Assembly: GCA_002733915.1 (NCBI GenBank)
Contig: NVXN01000006.1
Span: 68,045-79,770 of the forward strand
Length of the DNA stretch: 11,726 bases
Source: Aequorivita sp.
Lineage (GTDB): Bacteria > Bacteroidota > Bacteroidia > Flavobacteriales > Flavobacteriaceae
Reading direction: 5' to 3'
Position 1 is the stretch's first letter. The number at the start of each line of letters is the position of its first letter. The position numbers were made by a program, and so were the translations under genes. Of this stretch, positions 6,489 to 11,726 are shown piece after piece. Below the pieces are notes generated by a model that was not told the DNA's origin, made no database searches, and was given only the letters and a program-made list of their open reading frames with translations.

Positions 6489-7204
6489 TAACCTTCAGCA
6501 ACAAACATAGATCTGAACAGGAGGAAATAATGGATTCCAAAGATTTTCGAGGAGAAGAGATGAAAAAACTATTGGACGACCTCAAAACAGTTAACAAATG
6601 GCTTGGCGGAAACAAGATAACAATTGACGGTATCCAAAAACTATTACAAAACCATTCCAAGTCTGACAAGGTAAGAATTTTGGACATTGGGTGTGGCGAT
6701 GGTGAATTACTTAGGAAGTGTGCCGATTTTGGACAACAAAATAATTACAATTTTGAATTTATTGGAATTGATTTTAATGCTAATATTTTAAAATATGCAA
6801 AAAAACGAAGCGAGAATTATCCAAATATAAAATTTCAAAAAGTTGATGTTTTTTTGGAAGAAAATTTAATTCCAAATTGCGATATTGCAGTATGCACTTT
6901 GTTTTTGCATCATTTCAATACCGAAGAGATTGAAAATCTTTTAAAAAAAATAATCCAGAAAGTCAATGTTGGAATAGTAATAAATGATCTGCATAGAAGC
7001 AAACAAGCGTTCAACCTTTTTAAAATCGTGAGTGCGGTGTTTTTAAAAACCGTAACCGCAAGCCACGACGGATTGGTTTCTATTGCGAAAGGTTTTAAAA
7101 AGGATGAATTAAAAAAAATATCAAAACAAATCCCAAATCAAAAGAGTGAAATTCAATGGCGCTGGGCTTACCGATACCAATGGATGCTCAAAAAAAATTT
7201 ATGA
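6485..7204 (+). CDS. Class I SAM-dependent methyltransferase in the type III PKS operon
   Basis: The protein has 239 residues. SAM motif I is LDIGCGDG (66-73), the acidic residue after strand 2 is Asp96 (IGIDFN), and an LFLHHF segment (139-144) and VINDLHRS segment (165-172) follow. This order fits a UbiE/Ubi-like small-molecule methyltransferase, probably acting on a phenolic oxygen or ring carbon. I chose the ATG at 6485, which overlaps the upstream stop, because the first 20 residues contain an RS..EEIMD stretch that I recall as conserved in this type. The alternative ATG at 6530 has an unusually good AGGAGG five bases upstream, so a shorter form of 224 residues cannot be excluded. Its own stop overlaps the polyketide synthase start by 4 bases. 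The position between flavoenzyme and synthase argues for polyketide tailoring. Confidence 0.88.
   Translation: MITFSNKHRSEQEEIMDSKDFRGEEMKKLLDDLKTVNKWLGGNKITIDGIQKLLQNHSKSDKVRILDIGCGDGELLRKCADFGQQNNYNFEFIGIDFNANILKYAKKRSENYPNIKFQKVDVFLEENLIPNCDIAVCTLFLHHFNTEEIENLLKKIIQKVNVGIVINDLHRSKQAFNLFKIVSAVFLKTVTASHDGLVSIAKGFKKDELKKISKQIPNQKSEIQWRWAYRYQWMLKKNL
6519..6532 (+). promoter_or_regulatory. Strong Shine-Dalgarno-like sequence before an internal in-frame ATG
   Basis: AGGAGG (6519-6524) stands five bases before an in-frame ATG (6530-6532) inside the methyltransferase gene. Genes of Bacteroidota rarely use Shine-Dalgarno pairing, and no other gene in the window has such a sequence. It may be a real alternative start, or just the codons for Gln-Glu-Glu in a conserved N-terminal segment. 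It decides between a 239- and a 224-residue protein. Confidence 0.4.
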
Positions 7205-8253
7205 GTGTAAAGATAACCACGGTGGCAAAACAACTGCCCCAATATAGTCGAAAAACTGAAGAAGTCATACCTTTCGTAAAGCAATGGATGCACCAGCAAG
7301 AAAGCCGATTTCAACGAAAAGTGATTAAGATTTTTGAAGGAGCTGGGGTAGACAAACGATATTCCATTATGGATCCCGTTGAGGTATTTACAAATACAAG
7401 TTTTGAAAAACGCAATGCTATTTACGCTCGCGAAATCACAAAGTTGGGCAAATTGTGTCTTCAAAATGCACTCGATAAAGCAAGCTGGAAGCCTACTGAC
7501 ATAGATTATATTATAACCGTGAGTTGCACAGGAATTATGATTCCTTCCGTAGATGCTTATTTGATTAACGAACTGAAGATGAGGCAAGATATTGTGCGCC
7601 TTCCCGTAACCGAAATGGGCTGTGCCGCTGGAATTTCGGGAATAATTTATGCCAATAACTTTTTAAAGGCCAATCCTGGCAAACGTGCTGCGGTTATTGC
7701 TTTAGAAGCGCCCACGGCTACGTTTCAACTGGAGGATTTTTCAATGGTAAATATTGTTAGTGCCGCAATTTTTGGCGATGGTGCTGCTTGTGTTTTAATG
7801 TCTTCACACGAAGAGGACGATGGTCCTGAAATACTCGCAGAAGAAATGTACCATTTTTATGATGCTACAGATATGATGGGCTTTAAACTTGTAAATACTG
7901 GCCTTCAGATGATACTAGACAAAGCTGTTCCAGAAAAAATAGCAGAACATTTTTCAGCAATTGTACATCCCTTTTTAAAGAAAAACAATGTAAACATCCA
8001 AGATATCGATCATCTTATTTTTCATCCGGGAGGAAGAAAAATAATTGAAACAGTAGAAGATTTATTTGGAAGTTTAGGCAAAAACATAGATGATACCAAA
8101 GAAGTACTTAAATTGTATGGCAATATGAGCAGCGCAACTGTACTATACGTTTTGGAGCGTTTTATGGACAAAAAGCCCCAAAAGGGCAATTTGGGTTTGA
8201 TGTTAAGCTTTGGTCCCGGATTTTCGGCCCAACGTGTATTACTGAAGTTTTAA
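7201..8253 (+). CDS. Type III polyketide synthase (chalcone/stilbene synthase family)
   Basis: The protein has 350 residues. The catalytic triad is intact: Cys141 (TEMGCAAGI), His275 (FHPGGRKII) and Asn308 (YGNMSSATV). The C-terminal FGPGFSAQ (337-344) corresponds to the GFGPG loop of the family. The HPGG and NMSSAT contexts separate it from KAS III, which shares the same triad. Such homodimers condense malonyl-CoA onto an acyl starter and cyclise the poly-beta-keto chain to resorcinols, pyrones, phloroglucinols or naphthols; the product cannot be told from sequence. The start at 7201 overlaps the methyltransferase stop (ATGA); an upstream in-frame ATG at 7156 would add 15 residues read out of frame from the methyltransferase coding region and is rejected. 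A dedicated SDR, dehydratase, ketosynthase and ACP follow immediately, suggesting an acyl-ACP or derived acyl starter (inference). Confidence 0.93.
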   Translation: MSVKITTVAKQLPQYSRKTEEVIPFVKQWMHQQESRFQRKVIKIFEGAGVDKRYSIMDPVEVFTNTSFEKRNAIYAREITKLGKLCLQNALDKASWKPTDIDYIITVSCTGIMIPSVDAYLINELKMRQDIVRLPVTEMGCAAGISGIIYANNFLKANPGKRAAVIALEAPTATFQLEDFSMVNIVSAAIFGDGAACVLMSSHEEDDGPEILAEEMYHFYDATDMMGFKLVNTGLQMILDKAVPEKIAEHFSAIVHPFLKKNNVNIQDIDHLIFHPGGRKIIETVEDLFGSLGKNIDDTKEVLKLYGNMSSATVLYVLERFMDKKPQKGNLGLMLSFGPGFSAQRVLLKF

Positions 8254-8255
8254 CT

Positions 8256-9029
8256 ATGGATGAATTTAAAGATCAATGGGCATTGATACTTGGAGGCAGT
8301 AGTGGCTTAGGGCTTGCCACCGCAAAAAAACTTGCTTCAAAGGGAATGAATATTTGTATCGTCCATCGTGATCGCAAAAGTAATTTGAAAGAATTTAAAA
8401 AAGCAGTAGAGCAGATGGAATCTTGGGGAAATGTGGTGAAAACTTTCAATAAAGATGCTTTGAAAGAAGAAGTTAGAAAAGAAATCATCAGCCAAATTCC
8501 AAAACATAGTGTTAAGATTTTACTTCACAGTATTGCAAAGGGCAGTTTAAAAATGATGAATAGTCCGAAACAAGAATTATTGTCAAAACATGATTTGGAT
8601 ATAACCATTCACGCTATGGCAACAAGCTGGTATGAATGGACCCAAACGTTGATTGCCCATAAAAGTTTTGCCGAAAAAGCACGAAATATCGCTTTTACCA
8701 GTGAAGGGAATACAAGAGTTTGGCCAGGCTATGCCGCCGTTTCCGCAGCAAAATCAGTACTGGAGGCTTTAATGCGAAATATGGCCGTTGCATTGGCCCC
8801 CTTGAAAATTGCAACAAATTGCATTCAAGCAGGCACTACGGAGACACCTTCTTTTTTAGCAATTCCCGGAAGTAAAAAATTATCTGAAATGGCCAAACTT
8901 CGAAATCCCCAAAATAGACTTACAAAACCTGAGGACGTAGCAAATGCGGTCTATTTGCTCTGCAAAAAAGAAGCCGATTGGATTAACGGAATAGTATTAA
9001 AAGTGGATGGGGGCGAAAGTTTGAGATAA
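8256..9029 (+). CDS. SDR oxidoreductase, divergent enoyl-ACP reductase-like
   Basis: The protein has 257 residues with a Rossmann fold: cofactor-binding GGSSGLG (13-19), an LHSIAKG strand-loop (90-96) and a C-terminal VDGGESLR. The catalytic pair is Tyr159 and Lys166 with six residues between (YAAVSAAK). That Y-x6-K spacing is the enoyl-ACP reductase (FabI/FabL) arrangement, not the YxxxK of ketoreductases. HSIA also resembles the FabI HSIG strand, while TSEGNTRVWPGY and the segment after Lys166 recall FabL. The extra FabI tyrosine ten residues before the catalytic Tyr is replaced by Ser149. It most likely reduces enoyl-ACP on the dedicated carrier protein using NAD(P)H; a ketoreductase role is possible because the operon has no other SDR. 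It starts 2 bases after the synthase stop. Confidence 0.82.
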   Translation: MDEFKDQWALILGGSSGLGLATAKKLASKGMNICIVHRDRKSNLKEFKKAVEQMESWGNVVKTFNKDALKEEVRKEIISQIPKHSVKILLHSIAKGSLKMMNSPKQELLSKHDLDITIHAMATSWYEWTQTLIAHKSFAEKARNIAFTSEGNTRVWPGYAAVSAAKSVLEALMRNMAVALAPLKIATNCIQAGTTETPSFLAIPGSKKLSEMAKLRNPQNRLTKPEDVANAVYLLCKKEADWINGIVLKVDGGESLR

Positions 9030-9036
9030 ATATAAA

Positions 9037-9477
9037 ATGGATTATCAATACATTATAGACCAGCTTCCATATTCCGAACCCTTTTTGTTTGTGGATGAGG
9101 TCCTTTCAGTTTCGGAAGAGCATATTTCGGGCACTTATATTTTCAAAAAAGACTTGTTTTTTTATGAGGGTCATTTTAAAGACAATCCAGTAACGCCGGG
9201 CGTAATACTTACGGAATGTATGGCACAGATTGGTCTGGTGTGTTTTGGTATTTATCTTTTAAAGGATGATATTTCTTCTGAAAAAATAAATTTTGCTTTA
9301 AGCAGCACAGAAATTGATTTTCTACTTCCGGTTTTTCCCGAAGAAAAAGTAAAAGTAGTTTCAGAAAAAATATATTATAGGTTTAATAAATTGAAATGTA
9401 AGGTAAAAATGCTAAATGCAAAAGACGAAACAATTGCAAAAGGCACCATAAGTGGAATGATTGTGAATAGAGATTAA
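9037..9477 (+). CDS. FabZ-like 3-hydroxyacyl-ACP dehydratase (hotdog fold)
   Basis: The protein has 146 residues, typical for FabZ. The N-terminal QLPYSEPFLFVDEV matches the FabZ LPHRYPFLLVDRV opening with Ser in place of His. The active site is conserved: His46 (YEGHFKDNPVTPG) and Glu60 (LTECMAQIG) are 14 apart, as in FabZ. It should dehydrate 3-hydroxyacyl-ACP to trans-2-enoyl-ACP in the cytoplasm. Seven bases separate it from the SDR and one base from the ketosynthase, so it belongs to the same transcript. It would be redundant with the housekeeping FabZ that any such genome must have, which supports a pathway-specific role. Hotdog thioesterases are a less likely alternative because the His/Glu pair and PG segment are those of dehydratases. 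Confidence 0.9.
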   Translation: MDYQYIIDQLPYSEPFLFVDEVLSVSEEHISGTYIFKKDLFFYEGHFKDNPVTPGVILTECMAQIGLVCFGIYLLKDDISSEKINFALSSTEIDFLLPVFPEEKVKVVSEKIYYRFNKLKCKVKMLNAKDETIAKGTISGMIVNRD

Positions 9478-9478
9478 A

Positions 9479-10750
9479 ATGAAGAAACGCGTTGTAATTA
9501 CGGGACTTGGTGTTGTTTCGCCAAATGGTGTTGGCATTTCAGCTTTTTCTGAAGCCATTAAAAAAGGTATTTCGGGTATTGCGTTTTTGCCTGAATTACG
9601 CGACCTCAATTTTTCTTGCCAATTAGGCGCAATCCCGAAAATTTCCGAAGAGAAAAAGCGTGAATATCTCTCAGACCTTCAACTTCGTAATTTCAACAGC
9701 AGTGGTATTTTGTACGGGGTAATTGCAGGAATGGACGCATTAAAAGATGCCAGAATTGAGCCTGCCACAACTGAAGAGGCTCCTCTTTGGGACTTAGGGA
9801 TTATATTCGGAACTGGTACAAGCGGTGTGGATAAATTTCGCGAAGCCATTTATAAAATTGATGATAAAAATGTGCGGAGGTTAGGTAGTACTTCAGTAGC
9901 ACAAACTATGGCGAGTGGCGTAAGTGCGTATCTCGGCGGGTTAATTGGTGCGGGAAATATGGTGACTGCAAATTCATCTGCCTGTGCTACAGGAACAGAA
10001 GCGCTATTAATGGGTTATGAACATATTGCCTTTGGAAAGGCAAAATTCATGCTTTGTGGCAGTACTAGCGATTCCGGCCCCTATATCTGGGGCGGTTTTG
10101 ACGCCATGAAAGTTACTACCTATAAATATAACGATGCTCCAAAAGGTATTGCGGGCCCCATGAGCGCAGACGCTAGTGGTTTTGTTCCAGGGAGTGGGGC
10201 AGGGGCATATTTGCTGGAATCCTTGGAGAGCGCACAACAAAGAGGCGCTACCATTTATGCCGAAATCCTTGGCGGGGCAGTAAACAATGGCGGGCAAAGA
10301 TGCGGTGGCAGTATGACTGCTCCCAATAGTCTGGCCATTCAAAAATGTATAAAAGATGCCTTGGAAGACTCAAATACCGAAGCTTGGGAAATTGATTATA
10401 TAAATGGGCATCTTACCGCTACCATTAAAGATCCTGATGAAATTGAAAACTGGAGCATTGCATTGAACCGAAAAGGAGATCGGTTTCCATTTATAAATTC
10501 ACTAAAGGGAATGGTGGGGCATTGTTTGGCCGCAAGTGGCAGTATAGAAATTGTTTCTGCCATTCTTCAACTTCACGAAGGGTTTGTTTTTCCGAATGTA
10601 AATTGTGAAAATCTGCATCCAAAAATAGCTTCTTTGATTTCTTCGGAGAAAATTTCGATGAAAATGCAAAAAACATCGTTACAAACCATTGCGAAGGCCA
10701 GCTTTGGTTTTGGTGATGTGAACGCATGTGCTATCTTTAAAAAAATTTAA
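9479..10750 (+). CDS. FabF-like beta-ketoacyl-ACP synthase, divergent clade
   Basis: The protein has 423 residues, full length for a KAS II-type enzyme. The catalytic residues are Cys169 (SSACATGTEA), His311 (NGHLTAT) and His348 with Lys343 (SLKGMVGH), so it should be a condensing enzyme rather than a chain-length factor. Two motifs differ from housekeeping FabF: the usual HGTST after the first His is HLTAT, and the C-terminal gatekeeper loop GFGGTN is GFGDVN (410-415). These changes line the acyl pocket and suggest an unusual substrate. It would extend acyl-ACP with malonyl-ACP on the ACP encoded 5 bases downstream. Secondary-metabolite KS enzymes of polyene or phenolic-lipid pathways are the likely relatives; I cannot place the clade without a tree. 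Confidence 0.92.
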   Translation: MKKRVVITGLGVVSPNGVGISAFSEAIKKGISGIAFLPELRDLNFSCQLGAIPKISEEKKREYLSDLQLRNFNSSGILYGVIAGMDALKDARIEPATTEEAPLWDLGIIFGTGTSGVDKFREAIYKIDDKNVRRLGSTSVAQTMASGVSAYLGGLIGAGNMVTANSSACATGTEALLMGYEHIAFGKAKFMLCGSTSDSGPYIWGGFDAMKVTTYKYNDAPKGIAGPMSADASGFVPGSGAGAYLLESLESAQQRGATIYAEILGGAVNNGGQRCGGSMTAPNSLAIQKCIKDALEDSNTEAWEIDYINGHLTATIKDPDEIENWSIALNRKGDRFPFINSLKGMVGHCLAASGSIEIVSAILQLHEGFVFPNVNCENLHPKIASLISSEKISMKMQKTSLQTIAKASFGFGDVNACAIFKKI

Positions 10751-10755
10751 AGTAC

Positions 10756-11004
10756 ATGACTTCGGAAGAAATATACACAAAACTTGAGCCTATCATCAAG
10801 ACTTACTTACCCGAGGATGTATCTGCCAATGAAATAAACCGCAAGAGTGATCTCACACGTGAATTAAACATAAATTCAGCGCATTTGGTCGATATAATTT
10901 TGGATATAGAAGATCTCTTCAATATTGAGTTTAAAAATGAAGATATGGAACAGCTTCGAAATGTGAATGATGCTATTCTGCTAATACAGCAAAAGACTTC
11001 TTAG
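10756..11004 (+). CDS. Acyl carrier protein of the type III PKS operon
   Basis: The protein has 82 residues with the four-helix ACP pattern. The phosphopantetheine attachment site is Ser41 in LNINSAHLVDIILDIED; housekeeping ACPs have DSL here, so Asp is replaced by Asn and Leu by Ala. Helix 2 (about 42-57) and the acidic DIEDLF stretch are otherwise typical. The N-terminal helix (about 3-18) ends at a YLPEDVSANEI loop. It should be made holo by a phosphopantetheinyl transferase encoded elsewhere and then carry the acyl chain for the SDR, dehydratase and ketosynthase. It is the last gene of the operon. The altered recognition motif suggests it is distinguished from the primary ACP by its partner enzymes (inference). 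Confidence 0.9.
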   Translation: MTSEEIYTKLEPIIKTYLPEDVSANEINRKSDLTRELNINSAHLVDIILDIEDLFNIEFKNEDMEQLRNVNDAILLIQQKTS

Positions 11005-11055
11005 TAAATTTTCAATACCTATTCTTACTTTTTTGTTAATCGCCCTTAATTAGCT

Positions 11056-11073
11056 CGTTAAAGAGCGTTAAAG
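11056..11073 (+). repeat. Direct repeat CGTTAAAG, 10-base period, upstream of the secreted-protein gene
   Basis: CGTTAAAG occurs at 11056-11063 and again at 11066-11073, on the same face of the helix. The first copy is also the centre of a short inverted repeat, GCTC...GAGC (11053-11066). The repeats lie about 25 bases upstream of a possible -7 box and 55 bases upstream of the ATG at 11128, a typical place for an activator or an alternative sigma factor to bind. Confidence 0.45.
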
Positions 11074-11076
11074 TAA

Positions 11077-11106
11077 TTGTAGAAAGTTTGGGTTTTCAGT
11101 ATTTTG
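11077..11106 (+). promoter_or_regulatory. Possible promoter of the secreted-protein gene
   Basis: TTG at 11077-11079 is separated by 20 bases from TATTTTG at 11100-11106. That resembles the TTG-N19-TAnnTTTG layout of Bacteroidota, with one T missing in the -7 box. The box ends 21 bases before the ATG. There is no terminator-like hairpin with a T-run between the ACP stop at 11004 and this point. Confidence 0.35.
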
Positions 11107-11127
11107 ATTGAAAAATAAACTTAAACC

Positions 11128-11493
11128 ATGAAAAAATTAGTCTTTATTCTCTCACTATTAATTAGTTTCTCAGCCTTTGCGCAAGATCCGGTTTTTCAAA
11201 AATCTAATTTTAAGGCCGAAAAAGAAGCACGGGAAATTACCGATAATTATGATTTGGAACTTTCCATGACCGAAAAACAGGAGTTGTTGTTTCAGAAAAA
11301 AGTTGCGGAATTTTTAATTCGCAGGTATAAAATAGAAGCTGGTCTTTCCGGAAAGGAAAAGCTAGACGTGCTCTATCAACTTCAACAAGAGGAGACTGCA
11401 GAAATGCGTGATATATTGACCCAGCCCCAAATGGATGTTTACAAAAAAATCAAGCCTTCCATTCAGCCTGTTGAAACTGTAGAAAAGAAATAA
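11128..11493 (+). CDS. Small secreted helical protein of unknown function
   Basis: This 121-residue protein has a clear Sec signal peptide (MKKLVFILSLLISFSAFA, predicted cleavage after Ala18, next residue Gln19). The mature part of about 103 residues is highly charged and should be almost entirely helical. It contains two segments of the kind LSMTEKQELLFQKKV (about 45-59) and ILTQPQMDVYKKIK (about 96-109). That spacing of a Thr-x-x-Gln-like motif followed by a helix is reminiscent of CpxP/Spy-type periplasmic proteins (LTxxQ repeats), but the match is loose and I do not assign the family. It probably acts in the periplasm. It stands 123 bases after the ACP gene with its own possible promoter, so it is likely outside the polyketide operon. 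Confidence 0.75.
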   Translation: MKKLVFILSLLISFSAFAQDPVFQKSNFKAEKEAREITDNYDLELSMTEKQELLFQKKVAEFLIRRYKIEAGLSGKEKLDVLYQLQQEETAEMRDILTQPQMDVYKKIKPSIQPVETVEKK

Positions 11494-11508
11494 TTATTTA
11501 TTCTTTTC
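11482..11508. repeat. Inverted repeat spanning two adjacent convergent stop codons
   Basis: GAAAAGAA (11482-11489) and TTCTTTTC (11501-11508) are perfect inverse copies around an 11-base AT-only centre containing both TAA stop codons. The stem could act as a weak bidirectional terminator for the convergent pair, although it is AT-rich. Alternatively it reflects only that both proteins end in Glu-Lys-rich tails. Confidence 0.5.
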
Positions 11509-11726
11509 AATAAAATTTTCACCTTTGGTTGTTCTTTCAATATCAGGTGGAGTATCATTGGAGGGACTTTGTTCCAACCCAGCTGAATCTACTTCATAAA
11601 ACTCCAATAATTCGGTTGAACTTACAATTTGTCGTGTGATTTTTCCTTTTATAGCTATGGGATAATAGAGAGCCTTGTCATTTTTTTGGATTATTTTTAA
11701 CCAATCATTAGCGTCATATTTCTTAG
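11494..11726 (-). CDS. Unrecognised protein, C-terminal 76 residues, cut by the right edge
   Basis: An open minus-strand frame enters at the right edge and ends with TAA at 11494-11496. The visible part contains DANDWLKIIQKNDKALYYP, IAIKGKITRQIVSS and TELLEFYEVDSAGLE. It finishes with a Pro/Asp/Thr-rich, probably disordered tail ending in FIEKNK. I do not recognise the family. The frame is likely real because it is open throughout and has a protein-like composition with no competing frame. Its stop directly abuts that of the convergent secreted-protein gene, with zero bases between. Nothing can be said about the missing N-terminus, localisation or function. Confidence 0.65.
   Translation of the reverse strand, partial: KKYDANDWLKIIQKNDKALYYPIAIKGKITRQIVSSTELLEFYEVDSAGLEQSPSNDTPPDIERTTKGENFIEKNK

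Noticed and set aside
7156..7200. Upstream start of the type III PKS at 7156
   Set aside because: The added 15 codons are out-of-frame methyltransferase coding sequence; the ATGA overlap at 7201 gives a normal N-terminus.
7168..7587. 139-codon minus-strand open frame opposite the type III PKS
   Set aside because: Rich in Cys, His and Phe without domain features, and antisense to a conserved gene.
7201..8253. KAS III (FabH) instead of type III PKS
   Set aside because: Both share Cys-His-Asn, but HPGG, YGNMSSAT and the C-terminal FGPG loop are type III PKS hallmarks.
5361..11004. Aryl polyene or flexirubin cluster
   Set aside because: KS, dehydratase, SDR and ACP are shared with those clusters, but there is no second KS/chain-length factor, acyltransferase, ammonia-lyase or export gene, and a type III PKS is not part of the standard set. 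The sequence downstream of 11004 also ends the operon.
11053..11066. GCTC...GAGC hairpin as a terminator for the polyketide operon
   Set aside because: Only a 4-bp stem with no following T-run; no convincing terminator is visible after the ACP gene.
1..11726. Mobile element, tRNA, CRISPR array or phage signatures
   Set aside because: I saw no transposase or integrase gene, long terminal repeats, regularly spaced repeats or cloverleaf-like sequence anywhere in the window.

Overview
The window looks like chromosomal DNA from a marine-type member of the Flavobacteriaceae (Bacteroidota). The reasons are AT-rich DNA, almost no Shine-Dalgarno sequences, perfect copies of the Bacteroidota -7 promoter box TAnnTTTG, MKK-type lipoproteins, a fused E1 alpha/beta 2-oxoacid dehydrogenase and flavobacterial-style housekeeping genes. 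The genus cannot be named from sequence alone. There are no tRNA or rRNA genes, no mobile element, no CRISPR array and no gene-free stretch longer than about 125 bases.

Layout. (1) 1-1674, minus strand: a compact operon of a 2-oxoglutarate/Fe(II) oxygenase, an SUI1/eIF1-like protein and the N-terminal part of a nucleoside phosphorylase that runs off the left edge. (2) 1794-3800, plus strand: a divergently transcribed fused E1 of a branched-chain-type 2-oxoacid dehydrogenase. The 119-base divergent gap carries one TAnnTTTG box for each direction. (3) 3898-5293: three small envelope genes, namely a two-helix DUF1328 membrane protein, a lipocalin-like lipoprotein and an OmpA/glycine-zipper lipoprotein, closed by a strong intrinsic terminator. 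(4) 5361-11004: a tightly packed seven-gene operon, with gaps of 1-7 bases or 4-base ATGA overlaps. It encodes an FAD-dependent oxidoreductase, a SAM methyltransferase, a type III polyketide synthase, an enoyl-reductase-like SDR, a FabZ-like dehydratase, a FabF-like ketosynthase and an acyl carrier protein. (5) 11128-11493: a small secreted helical protein of unknown function. It converges with an unrecognised minus-strand gene cut by the right edge; the two stop codons are directly adjacent.

The most interesting region is the seven-gene operon. It joins a chalcone-synthase-fold polyketide synthase and two tailoring enzymes to a nearly complete private fatty-acid-type elongation set with its own carrier protein. 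The simplest reading (inference) is that the FAS-like cassette builds or modifies a dedicated acyl-ACP starter. The type III enzyme then extends and cyclises it to an alkyl or polyenyl resorcinol, pyrone or phloroglucinol-type phenolic lipid, and the methyltransferase and flavoenzyme methylate and oxidise or reduce the ring or chain. The product cannot be read from the sequence. The cassette has only one SDR, so one reductive step must be borrowed, skipped, or done by that enzyme.
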